This document shows positions 9,196-15,806 of a stretch of 35,000 nucleotides of DNA, piece by piece. Every line of letters begins with the position of its first letter. Positions within the stretch are counted from its first letter, which is position 1. The position numbers were made by a program, and so were the translations under genes. The stretch lies in NCBI GenBank assembly GCA_003554025.1, contig PWFC01000066.1, positions 1-35,000 on the forward strand, given 5' to 3'. This DNA comes from Mollicutes bacterium (GTDB lineage Bacteria; Bacillota_I; Bacilli_A; Izemoplasmatales; Izemoplasmataceae). The notes under the pieces are model-generated. The model saw nothing but the letters and a program-made list of their open reading frames with translations, did not search any database and was not told the origin of the DNA.

Positions 9196-9960
9196 ATGGT
9201 TCAATCCACAGCCAAAAAGAAGAAAGCCGGAAACACTTATCTGACGAACTTCGTTAAAGGTTTTATACGAGAAAACCCGATTTTCGTCTTCCTACTCGGC
9301 ATGTGCCCCGCGCTTGCGGTTACCGACTCGCTTGAGACCGGACTGGGCATGGGATTGCTTGTCGTGTTTGTCCTGACGCTTTCAAACATTGTCGTCTCTT
9401 TGATCAAAAATCTCATTCCCGATGAAATCCGCATTCCTTCCTACATCGTCATCATCGCGACGTTTGTGACAATTGTCGAGATGCTCACCGAAGCGTTTGC
9501 GCCTCCCCTTTACGAATCGCTCGGCATTTTCATTCCCTTGATTGTGGTCAACTGTTTGATTATGGGGCGAGCGACCAGCTTCGCTTCGAAAAACACCGTC
9601 TTGATGAGCGCCATCGACGGATTGGGCATGGCGTTGGGATTTACCGTTGCTCTGATGTTGATCGGTTTCTCAAGAGAAATTCTCGCCACCGGCGCCATCG
9701 GTTACGGCATATATTTGCCTCTACCCGTTGAAGGCAGCCTCTTCAACCTCAGTTACGCGCTGTTCAACATGGAAGTGTTCGTAGGACCGGCGGGCGGTTT
9801 CCTTGTCATCGGCATCTGGCTTGCCGTCTTTAACGCCATCGGCCAAAGCAAACAACGCAAAAAAGAAGAAGACCGCCGACGTTGGATCGAGAAGAAAAAA
9901 CGCGAAGCGGCGGAACGAAAACGCAAAAAAGCTATGGAAAGCGCAGGTGGTAGTGCATGA
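9196..9960 (+). CDS. rnfE: RnfE, integral membrane subunit with basic C-terminal tail
   Basis: 254 residues from ATG 9196. A TTG at 9190 is in frame, but the AGGGAGG at 9179-9185 is better spaced for the ATG. RnfE and RnfA form the pseudo-symmetric membrane core that in Rnf and Na+-NQR holds an iron-sulfur centre between four cysteines, two from each subunit. The two expected cysteines are C37 (GMCPALAV) and C120 (VVNCLIMGRA). About six hydrophobic helices are present. After the last helix there is a tail of some 35 residues made mostly of Lys, Arg and Glu, which is longer than usual. It is linked to rnfG by a 2-nt gap and overlaps rnfA by 4 nt. Confidence 0.95.
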   Translation: MVQSTAKKKKAGNTYLTNFVKGFIRENPIFVFLLGMCPALAVTDSLETGLGMGLLVVFVLTLSNIVVSLIKNLIPDEIRIPSYIVIIATFVTIVEMLTEAFAPPLYESLGIFIPLIVVNCLIMGRATSFASKNTVLMSAIDGLGMALGFTVALMLIGFSREILATGAIGYGIYLPLPVEGSLFNLSYALFNMEVFVGPAGGFLVIGIWLAVFNAIGQSKQRKKEEDRRRWIEKKKREAAERKRKKAMESAGGSA

Positions 9961-10562
9961 GTATGACCGTATTCTTTGTGGCCATCGTATCGGCCATGTT
10001 GATCAACAACGTTGTTTTGATGCGCTTTTTGGGCGTTTGTCCCTTCCTAGGCGTATCGAAGAAATCCGAAACCGCGCTCGGCATGAGCGCCGCGGTGATG
10101 TTCGTCATGGTTGTCGGATCGATTCTAACGTACTTGATTTACTATTTCGTTTTGGAACCCAACGACATCACCTACATCTCCACCATCGCGTTCATTTTGG
10201 TCATCGCATCGCTGGTGCAGTTTGTGGAAATGTTCATCAAGAAAATCAGCAAAAAACTGTACAAAGCGCTTGGAATCTATCTTCCCTTAATCGTAACCAA
10301 CTGCGCCATTCTTGGTGTGGCCGAACTCAACATCCGTGAAGGGTACGCGGCCGATTACGGCATCGGCCAAGGCCTGCTTGTGGCCACCACGAGTGCGATC
10401 GGCGCGGCTCTTGGTTTCGCGTTGGTCATCTTTGCGTTTTCAAGCATACGAGAACGCCTTGACGCTGCGAATGTGCCTAAGGCGTGGAAAGGCATCCCCA
10501 TTTCCTTGATTGTCGCCGGCATCATGGCGCTCGCGTTTTTGGGCTTGGAGGGGATCGTATGA
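9957..10562 (+). CDS. rnfA: RnfA, integral membrane subunit
   Basis: 201 residues, about the usual length. It is the partner of RnfE in the membrane core and supplies the other two cysteine ligands: C28 in LGVCPFLGV and C116 in VTNCAILGV. The N-terminal INNVVLMRFLG is a family signature. The ATG overlaps the rnfE stop (ATGA at 9957-9960), and a second in-frame ATG at 9963 could also serve, since AGGTGG lies just upstream of both. Six hydrophobic helices can be seen. The stop codon TGA overlaps the start of the next small gene. Confidence 0.95.
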   Translation: MSMTVFFVAIVSAMLINNVVLMRFLGVCPFLGVSKKSETALGMSAAVMFVMVVGSILTYLIYYFVLEPNDITYISTIAFILVIASLVQFVEMFIKKISKKLYKALGIYLPLIVTNCAILGVAELNIREGYAADYGIGQGLLVATTSAIGAALGFALVIFAFSSIRERLDAANVPKAWKGIPISLIVAGIMALAFLGLEGIV

Positions 10563-10735
10563 TGCTTCCTTTCTTGGTTGTCGGTTTGATTGTCGGAATA
10601 TACATAGCCTCATACGTGCTGAACCGCCGTATGGAAGCACCGCTTGAAAAACATGAGATGGCTTCTGAAGAAACATGCGCTTCCTGCACGAACTATTCGT
10701 GCGGCATCAAACAAAATATGGCGGAGGAGCGATAA
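10559..10735 (+). CDS. Small Cys-rich single-helix membrane protein between rnfA and rnfB
   Basis: 58 residues, not recognised as a named family. The start ATG overlaps the rnfA stop (ATGA at 10559-10562), and GGAGG at 10547-10551 gives good spacing; the ATG at 10562 is an alternative. Residues 3-21 form one hydrophobic helix (LPFLVVGLIVGIYIASYVL). Then comes a short charged stretch and the motif ETCASCTNYSCG with C40, C43 and C48. The layout, one helix followed by clustered cysteines, resembles NqrM, the maturation factor that supplies iron to the NqrD/NqrE centre, and also FeoB-associated Cys-rich proteins. The location beside rnfA and rnfE makes a maturation or electron-transfer role attractive, but that is inference. 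Confidence 0.75.
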   Translation: MMLPFLVVGLIVGIYIASYVLNRRMEAPLEKHEMASEETCASCTNYSCGIKQNMAEER

Positions 10736-10736
10736 C

Positions 10737-11042
10737 ATGGAAGCACTTTTGACACTTGGACTGCTTGGCGCGGCCCTTGGATTCGGCCTTGCCGTTGCCG
10801 CCGAAAAACTAAAGGTTGAAGCCGACGAGAGAATCAAAGGCGTGCATGAACGGCTTCCGCAGCTTGACTGCGGAGCTTGTGGCTATCCAGGTTGCGAGGC
10901 GTTTGCCGAAGGCGTCATCGAAGGCGAAGTCAAAAACCTCTCCGCCTGTAAACCCGGCAACAACAAACACTATAGCGCCATCATCGAATATTTGAAAGAC
11001 CATCCCAATGAAGACGGCTCCATCATCAAAGTATCGAAATAA
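10737..11042 (+). CDS. rnfB: Short RnfB: membrane helix plus four-Cys cluster domain only
   Basis: 101 residues; typical RnfB proteins are 180-330. GGAGG at 10723-10727 supports ATG 10737. Residues 3-22 form the N-terminal helix, then comes ERLPQLDCGACGYPGCEAFAEG with C45, C48 and C53 and a fourth cysteine, C71, in SACKPGN. This is the Fe-S domain at the start of RnfB. The usual 2[4Fe-4S] ferredoxin domains that follow are absent. The protein ends about 30 residues after C71, and a strong terminator starts 6 nt after the stop. That argues against a frameshift. How ferredoxin electrons enter such a complex is an open question. Confidence 0.88.
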   Translation: MEALLTLGLLGAALGFGLAVAAEKLKVEADERIKGVHERLPQLDCGACGYPGCEAFAEGVIEGEVKNLSACKPGNNKHYSAIIEYLKDHPNEDGSIIKVSK

Positions 11043-11047
11043 ATCGA

Positions 11048-11086
11048 ACTTCCCTGCGCACAAGCGATGCGCAGGGAAGTTTTTTT
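11048..11086 (+). terminator. Intrinsic terminator of the pgcA-rnf operon
   Basis: ACTTCCCTGCGC (11048-11059) pairs perfectly with GCGCAGGGAAGT (11069-11080), followed by a run of T to 11086. Confidence 0.95.
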
Positions 11087-11095
11087 ATCGCGAAG

Positions 11096-11109
11096 TGAAA
11101 GCGTTATCA
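11096..11109 (+). promoter_or_regulatory. CcpA catabolite-responsive element (cre) upstream of ppdK
   Basis: TGAAAGCGTTATCA matches every defined position of the Bacillus cre consensus TGWAANCGNTNWCA. It lies about 44 nt upstream of the ppdK -35 box, the position usual for activation by CcpA, not for blocking. CcpA itself is not in the window. Confidence 0.65.
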
Positions 11110-11112
11110 CAA

Positions 11113-11126
11113 TGAAAACGCTAAAT
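11113..11126 (+). promoter_or_regulatory. Second, weaker cre-like site upstream of ppdK
   Basis: TGAAAACGCTAAAT matches the cre consensus except at the last two bases. It starts 17 nt after the first site, less than two helical turns, so the two could bind cooperatively. Alone it would be weak evidence. Confidence 0.35.
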
Positions 11127-11152
11127 GGCGCCCAAAAGTCCCTACGTTTTTA

Positions 11153-11181
11153 TTGAAAAGAAATACCGTAAATGGTATAAT
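11153..11181 (+). promoter_or_regulatory. ppdK promoter
   Basis: TTGAAA (11153-11158) and TATAAT (11176-11181) with a 17-nt spacer, giving a start site near 11188 and a leader of about 40 nt. Confidence 0.85.
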
Positions 11182-11228
11182 GTCCTTGCGTTTATGGAAA
11201 AAAATCTTTGAAACGAAAGGTGAAGCAT

Positions 11229-13838
11229 ATGAAGCGAATTTACATGTTTGGCGAAGGCACCCAAGACCAAAAAGAACTTCTTGGCGGCAAGGGTGCGAAC
11301 CTCTCGCAAATGAAACGTTTAGGCATTCCCGTCCCTGCCGGATTCACCATCACTACGGACATGTGCATCGAGTATTACAAAAACGGCGAGAAGAACTCGC
11401 CCGAATTGATCGAAGACATCAAGACATACGTCTCGCGACTTGAAGAAGAAACCGGAAAACAGTTTGGAGACAAAGAGAACCCGTTGCTCGTCAGTGTTCG
11501 CAGCGGCGCAAAAATCTCTATGCCGGGCATGATGGACACGGTCTTGAACCTCGGCATGAACGACGATGTTGTTGAAGGCATGATCAAAAAGACCGGAAAT
11601 CCCCGTTTTGTCTACGACAGCTATCGCCGCTTCATCCAAATGTTTGCGGAAGTCGTCCTCGGCGTCGACATGAAGCATTTCAACGAAGTCGTGGAAAAGT
11701 TGAAAGAAGACAAGAACTACGGAAGCGACGTAGAAATCACCGCCGAAGACTGGCAGCAAGTCGTAGAAGACTTCAAAGCCATCTACAAGCGAGAAGTCGA
11801 AGACCCCTTCCCGCAAGACCCCATGGACCAGCTTTACATGTCCATCAACGCGGTCTTCAGCAGCTGGGACACTCCTCGCGCTCGTGTATACCGCGAACAC
11901 AACAACATTCCTCATGACCTAGGCACCGCGGTCAACGTCCAAGAGATGGTCTTTGGCAACACCGGCGAAGATTCCGGTACCGGCGTGCTTTTTACCCGCA
12001 ACCCGAAAACCGGTGAAAACAAAGTGTTCGGCGAGTTTCTTTTCAACGCCCAAGGCGAAGACATCGTCGCCGGCGTCCGCACCCCGCTCGACCTATTAGA
12101 ACTCGACGACAAACGCCCCGAACTTTATAAAGAACTCATCGAAATTCTGAACAAACTCGAAGAACACTACAAAGACATGCAAGACGTCGAATTCACCATC
12201 GAAGACGGCAATCTCTTCATTTTGCAGACACGGACCGGCAAGCGCACCGCGCACGCCGCGGTGAAAATCTTTGTCGACCTTGAACGCGACGGCATCATCA
12301 CCAAAGAAGAAGCCTTGAAAAAAGTCGACACCGCACAAATCGACCAGCTTCTCCATCCGGTTTTTGAAGAGAGCGCGCTGGAAAACGCGGAAAGCGTCGC
12401 CAAAGGACTAGCGGCCTCTCCGGGCGCGGCCACCGGACGAATCGTGTTCAGCAGCGAACGCGCCGCCGAAATGAACGAAGATGGCGAAAAAGTGCTGCTC
12501 TTCCGCAAGGAAACAAGTCCCGAAGACATTGAAGGCATGATCGCCGCCGAAGGGTTCGTCACCCAGCTTGGCGGCATGACCTCCCACGCCGCCGTTGTCG
12601 CGCGCGGCATGGGCAAAAGCTGCGTTTCCGGCGCTTCCGACATCTTGATCAACGAAGCCGAAGGCTACATGACCATCAACGGCAAGCAATACAAAGAAGG
12701 CGAATTCTTCTCCATCGACGGTTCCACCGGCAAAGTTTATCCCGGCAAAATCGACACCAAAATGCCCGAGTTCAGCGAAGAATTCGAAACCATTCTCGAT
12801 TGGGCCAAAGAAGTGAAAGACTTGGGCGTAAAAGCCAACGCCGACAACAAGCGCGATTCGCAAATCGCCAACAAATTCGGCGGAGAAGGCATCGGCCTTG
12901 CCCGCACGGAACACATGTTCTTCGAAGACGACCGCGTTACCAACGTGCGCGAAATGATCATCGCCGAAACAAAAGAAGAACGCGAAAAAGCGCTTGAGAA
13001 ACTTCTGCCCCATCAACTGAAAGACTTCAAAGAAATCTTCCGCGAGATGGACAACAAGAGCGTGACCATCCGCTTGCTCGACCCGCCGCTGCACGAGTTC
13101 CTTCCGCAAAGGGACGAAGTCCCCGAAGTGGCCAAGAAACTCGGCGTCAGCGAAGAAAGACTCAACAACGCGCTTGACAACCTTCACGAGTTCAACCCGA
13201 TGCTTGGCCATCGCGGCTGCCGCCTTGCGGTCAGTTATCCTGAAATCACCGTCATGCAGGCCAAAGCGATCATCCAAGCGGCGCTTGAAGTCGCTAAGGA
13301 CGGCATTGTCGTGAAACCCGAAATCATGGTACCGCTCATCTCTACGGTCGAAGAGTTCACCTACCTCAAAAACTACATCAAAGAAACCGCCGATAACCTC
13401 ATTAAGGAAGCCGGCGTCGAACTCGAATACCTTGTGGGTACTATGATTGAAACACCTCGCGCGGCGTTAATCGCCGATGAAGTGGCCAAAGAAGCCGACT
13501 TCTTCAGCTACGGCACCAACGACTTGACCCAAATGACGTTCGGATTCAGCCGCGACGATGCGACCAAGTTCATCGCCGAATACGAAAAACAAAACATCCT
13601 GAAGCACGACCCCTTCCAAAGCATCGACCAACGCGGCGTCGGCGAACTTGTGAAAACCGCGACCGAACGCGGCAAAGGCAGCAACAAGAACCTTATCGTC
13701 GGCATATGCGGCGAACACGGTGGCGACCCCGCCAGCGTGAAATTCTTCCACAAAGCCGGCCTGGACTACGTTTCCTGCTCGCCTTATCGAATCCCGCTCG
13801 CCATTGTGGCGGCGGCGCAAGCCAAACTTCAAGAATAA
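11229..13838 (+). CDS. ppdK: Pyruvate, phosphate dikinase
   Basis: 869 residues, close to the usual 870-880. It interconverts PEP + AMP + PPi and pyruvate + ATP + Pi; in fermenters it often replaces pyruvate kinase to save energy. The N-terminal ATP-grasp domain begins with GGKGANLSQM. The swivelling domain has phosphohistidine H453 in GGMTSHAAVVARGMGKS. The C-terminal PEP/pyruvate barrel carries the catalytic C827 in GICGEHGGDP. AAAGGTG at 11214-11220 selects ATG 11229 over a TTG at 11208. The gene stands alone between its own promoter and a terminator at 13844. The upstream cre sites suggest control by carbon supply. Confidence 0.97.
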   Translation: MKRIYMFGEGTQDQKELLGGKGANLSQMKRLGIPVPAGFTITTDMCIEYYKNGEKNSPELIEDIKTYVSRLEEETGKQFGDKENPLLVSVRSGAKISMPGMMDTVLNLGMNDDVVEGMIKKTGNPRFVYDSYRRFIQMFAEVVLGVDMKHFNEVVEKLKEDKNYGSDVEITAEDWQQVVEDFKAIYKREVEDPFPQDPMDQLYMSINAVFSSWDTPRARVYREHNNIPHDLGTAVNVQEMVFGNTGEDSGTGVLFTRNPKTGENKVFGEFLFNAQGEDIVAGVRTPLDLLELDDKRPELYKELIEILNKLEEHYKDMQDVEFTIEDGNLFILQTRTGKRTAHAAVKIFVDLERDGIITKEEALKKVDTAQIDQLLHPVFEESALENAESVAKGLAASPGAATGRIVFSSERAAEMNEDGEKVLLFRKETSPEDIEGMIAAEGFVTQLGGMTSHAAVVARGMGKSCVSGASDILINEAEGYMTINGKQYKEGEFFSIDGSTGKVYPGKIDTKMPEFSEEFETILDWAKEVKDLGVKANADNKRDSQIANKFGGEGIGLARTEHMFFEDDRVTNVREMIIAETKEEREKALEKLLPHQLKDFKEIFREMDNKSVTIRLLDPPLHEFLPQRDEVPEVAKKLGVSEERLNNALDNLHEFNPMLGHRGCRLAVSYPEITVMQAKAIIQAALEVAKDGIVVKPEIMVPLISTVEEFTYLKNYIKETADNLIKEAGVELEYLVGTMIETPRAALIADEVAKEADFFSYGTNDLTQMTFGFSRDDATKFIAEYEKQNILKHDPFQSIDQRGVGELVKTATERGKGSNKNLIVGICGEHGGDPASVKFFHKAGLDYVSCSPYRIPLAIVAAAQAKLQE

Positions 13839-13843
13839 TCGCA

Positions 13844-13873
13844 AAAAAGTGTCCGGAAACGGACACTTTTTTT
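13844..13873 (+). terminator. Intrinsic terminator after ppdK
   Basis: AAAAAGTGTCCG (13844-13855) pairs with CGGACACTTTTT (13860-13871) around a GAAA tetraloop, with T to 13873. Confidence 0.9.
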
Positions 13874-13874
13874 G

Positions 13875-13880
13875 TATAAT
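13875..13880 (+). promoter_or_regulatory. Possible -10 box for ung
   Basis: A TATAAT sits one base after the T run of the ppdK terminator and 18 nt before the ung start codon. No convincing -35 or TGn extension is seen, so this is tentative. Confidence 0.35.
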
Positions 13881-13898
13881 GGAAAATGAGGTGATTCC

Positions 13899-14549
13899 AT
13901 GAATTGGAAGACGGCGCTTCATGAGATGAAACAAAGCGATTTTTTCAAAAAATTGCTTGAAAAGGTGAACCGGCTATACCGGGAAAAGACGGTGTATCCG
14001 CCCAAAAACCACTTGTTTCGCGCCTTTGAACTGACGCCTTATGAAAAGGTGAAAATCGTGATTTTGGGGCAAGATCCCTACCACCAAAAAGGACAGGCGA
14101 TGGGGCTTGCATTCAGCGTGCAGCCGCATGTGCGCATCCCTCCGTCCCTTCAAAACATTTATAAAGAACTGCGTAACGATTTGGGCGTTACGCCGAAACA
14201 AAACGGAGATTTGACCGGGTGGGCAAAACAAGGCGTGTTGCTGCTTAACACCACATTGAGCGTCGAGGATTCTATTCCGGGCGCGCATCAAAACATCGGG
14301 TGGGAGCGTTTCACCGATTACGTCATCAAAACGCTCGACGCTCACGAAAAGCCCATCGTGTTTTTGCTTTGGGGCGCGCATGCGCGAAAGAAGAAGGCGC
14401 TTCTTCAAAACCCCAAGCATCTGATTTTGGAAGCTTCGCATCCCTCGCCGCTTTCGGCGCACCGCTCCTTTTTGGGATGCCGGCATTTTTCTAGGGCGAA
14501 CGAATTTCTGAAAACCAATGGCCGGACACCCGTCGATTTCTCGAGATAA
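13899..14549 (+). CDS. ung: Uracil-DNA glycosylase (family 1)
   Basis: 216 residues, normal for UDG. It removes uracil from DNA to start base excision repair. The water-activating motif is ILGQDPYHQKGQAMGLAFS with catalytic D59, and the second active-site motif is HPSPLSAHRSF with H181. LLLNTTLSVEDSIPGAH in the middle is also typical. GAGGTG at 13888-13893 sets the start. It lies between the ppdK terminator and the folT riboswitch promoter and appears to be a single-gene unit. Confidence 0.96.
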   Translation: MNWKTALHEMKQSDFFKKLLEKVNRLYREKTVYPPKNHLFRAFELTPYEKVKIVILGQDPYHQKGQAMGLAFSVQPHVRIPPSLQNIYKELRNDLGVTPKQNGDLTGWAKQGVLLLNTTLSVEDSIPGAHQNIGWERFTDYVIKTLDAHEKPIVFLLWGAHARKKKALLQNPKHLILEASHPSPLSAHRSFLGCRHFSRANEFLKTNGRTPVDFSR

Positions 14550-14551
14550 TC

Positions 14552-14579
14552 TTGCTTTTTTCGTCGAAACTGATACAAT
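14552..14579 (+). promoter_or_regulatory. Promoter of the folT riboswitch transcript
   Basis: TTGCTT (14552-14557) and TACAAT (14574-14579) with 16 nt between, and a TGA just before the -10 (extended -10). The start site would be just upstream of the riboswitch. Confidence 0.6.
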
Positions 14580-14589
14580 GATGGTATAT

Positions 14590-14680
14590 TCAGAGTGACT
14601 GTTCCGCGTCAAGTGTTACACCATGGGATGTCGGGTGTAAACGAACACTTTAGGTGGCGATGGGGCAGTGCGTCCGCTGA
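14590..14680 (+). ncRNA. THF (tetrahydrofolate) riboswitch aptamer
   Basis: The conserved cores CCGCGTCAAGTG and ATGGGATGTCGG match the THF riboswitch class. The helices close as expected: P1 TCAG (14590) with CTGA (14677-14680), P2 ACTGTTCC with GGGGCAGT, and P3 TTACACC with GGTGTAA enclosed by GTG/CAC. The downstream gene is a folate-type ECF S-component, the classic target of this class. It senses reduced folates and is expected to lower folT expression when they are plentiful. Confidence 0.92.
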
Positions 14681-14710
14681 CCTTCCTTTGTTTTGAGAAG
14701 CAATCGTGGA

Positions 14711-14740
14711 CCTCTCTAATCTTCATTAGGAGGTTTTTTT
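14711..14740 (+). terminator. Riboswitch expression platform: terminator that also hides the folT ribosome site
   Basis: CCTCTCTAAT (14711-14720) pairs with ATTAGGAGG (14725-14733) with one bulged T and a CTTC loop, followed by seven T. The 3' arm contains the AGGAGG of folT, so the hairpin can both stop transcription and block translation. The antiterminator partner was not identified. Confidence 0.75.
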
Positions 14741-15271
14741 GTGTCCGATTCGCACGAGTACTTGCGGCGTCTTTTGTTTATCAGCTTTTTGGTCGCCATG
14801 GCGACGGTGCTGAAATCGTTTTTGAGCGTTACGCTTACGGATTTCCGGTTCACGTTTTACGACATTCCCCTGATGTTTGGAGGCATTGTTCTCGGTCCGC
14901 TTGCGGTGTTTTTGATGGGCTTTGCCGTCGATGTGCTCTACATCATGATCGACCCCCGGGCGGTCGCGCCGAATTTTATGACCGTTTCGACGATGCTTTG
15001 GGGATTCGCGGCGGGTCTTGTGTTTTTCCGCCGCTTCAAAGTGACCGTGTTTCGTCTTGGTGTCGTGGTTGTCGTGGTTTCGATCATGGCGTTTACGCTC
15101 AACTCGATTCAACTTTACTGGATTTGGGGACTCGCGCCTTTGCCAAACGTTATCACCCGCTTTGCGGTCATGGTGATCAAATGGCCCATCCAGATTGGCG
15201 CCCTTTATTATTTGCACGAACGAGTGGTTCCCCACATTCGGGGGCTTCATAAAGAAAACGCAGAAGACTAA
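14741..15271 (+). CDS. folT: Folate ECF transporter S-component FolT
   Basis: 176 residues beginning at GTG 14741, seven bases after TAGGAGG. It is a membrane protein with about six helices; the N-terminal RLLFISFLVAMATVLKSF and the segment FTFYDIPLMFGGIVLGP are typical of ECF substrate-binding subunits of the FolT/QueT group. The riboswitch upstream makes folate the most likely substrate. It would work with the shared EcfA-A'-T module, which is not in the window. The stop codon TAA lies in the loop of a bidirectional terminator, and the protein ends in KENAED. Confidence 0.88.
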   Translation: MSDSHEYLRRLLFISFLVAMATVLKSFLSVTLTDFRFTFYDIPLMFGGIVLGPLAVFLMGFAVDVLYIMIDPRAVAPNFMTVSTMLWGFAAGLVFFRRFKVTVFRLGVVVVVVSIMAFTLNSIQLYWIWGLAPLPNVITRFAVMVIKWPIQIGALYYLHERVVPHIRGLHKENAED

Positions 15272-15288
15272 TCTTCTGCGTTTTTTTT
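15255..15288. terminator. Bidirectional terminator between folT and the flavoprotein gene
   Basis: AAAACGCAGAAGA (15255-15267) and TCTTCTGCGTTTT (15272-15284) are perfectly complementary around a 4-nt CTAA loop, with T runs on both strands. Both genes read through one arm and stop in the loop (TAA on plus at 15269-15271, TAG on minus at 15270-15268). Confidence 0.93.
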
Positions 15289-15804
15289 GACGGTTTTGCG
15301 GAATTGCGCGATTGTTTCATCGGCGACCGCGACCGCGGCGTCGGTGTTTGTGAGGGTGAAAGCGTGCATGTTTTCGGCGTTTAAGAGCTGTTTCAAGATG
15401 GTCATGGTAATGTCGACGCCTTCAAACATGACGCTGTTGTCCGCGCCGCAAGTGGCGACAAGATAGAGATTTTTCACATTCGGTGTTTTTATTTTGTGGG
15501 TGAATTTGGCGGCGAAAACCTGTTGGAAACGGTTCAGTGCCCTCAAAAGCGTATCGGTCAGTGCGCCGAAATAGATGGGCGACACAAGAACGAGGGTGTC
15601 TTCGTTTTGCAGGGCTTCATAGATTTTCACCCAGTCGTCGCCGAATTTGCAGCCGATGTTGTGTTGGCACGCCTTGCAGTCGTCGCAACTTGCGATTTCC
15701 ATGTCGTATAAATGAAGCACGTTGGCGTTCTCAACATCGAATATTTCGCCGGCCAACGTCATGGAATGCCCCTTTTTGTTGGGGGAGCCGTTGAGAATGA
15801 GCAT
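15268..15804 (-). CDS. NAD(P)H-dependent flavin oxidoreductase / iron-sulfur flavoprotein-like
   Basis: 178 residues from the ATG at 15804, with AAAGGAAA just upstream; a longer in-frame extension to 15882 lacks support and overlaps the neighbouring gene. MLILNGSPNKKGHS is the FMN phosphate-binding loop of the flavodoxin-like reductase family, and SPIYFGALTDTLLRALNR is its second signature. A four-cysteine cluster, C40, C43, C46 and C52 (CDDCKACQHNIGC), has the CX2CX2CX5C spacing of iron-sulfur flavoproteins, so a [4Fe-4S] cluster beside FMN is possible. It starts 2 nt after the GH13 gene and is co-transcribed with it. Substrate and partner are unknown. Confidence 0.85.
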   Translation of the reverse strand: MLILNGSPNKKGHSMTLAGEIFDVENANVLHLYDMEIASCDDCKACQHNIGCKFGDDWVKIYEALQNEDTLVLVSPIYFGALTDTLLRALNRFQQVFAAKFTHKIKTPNVKNLYLVATCGADNSVMFEGVDITMTILKQLLNAENMHAFTLTNTDAAVAVADETIAQFRKTVKKNAED

Positions 15805-15806
15805 CT

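Noticed and set aside
9803-10339. Plus-strand frame of 178 codons over the rnfE/rnfA junction
   Set aside because: Arg/His-rich out-of-frame product; rnfE and rnfA explain the region fully.
10737-11042. RnfB as a frameshifted pseudogene
   Set aside because: A perfect terminator starts 6 nt after the stop, so no leftover ferredoxin-domain sequence exists downstream.
12408-13277. Long open frame antisense to ppdK
   Set aside because: No family features; ppdK covers the same region with all catalytic residues.
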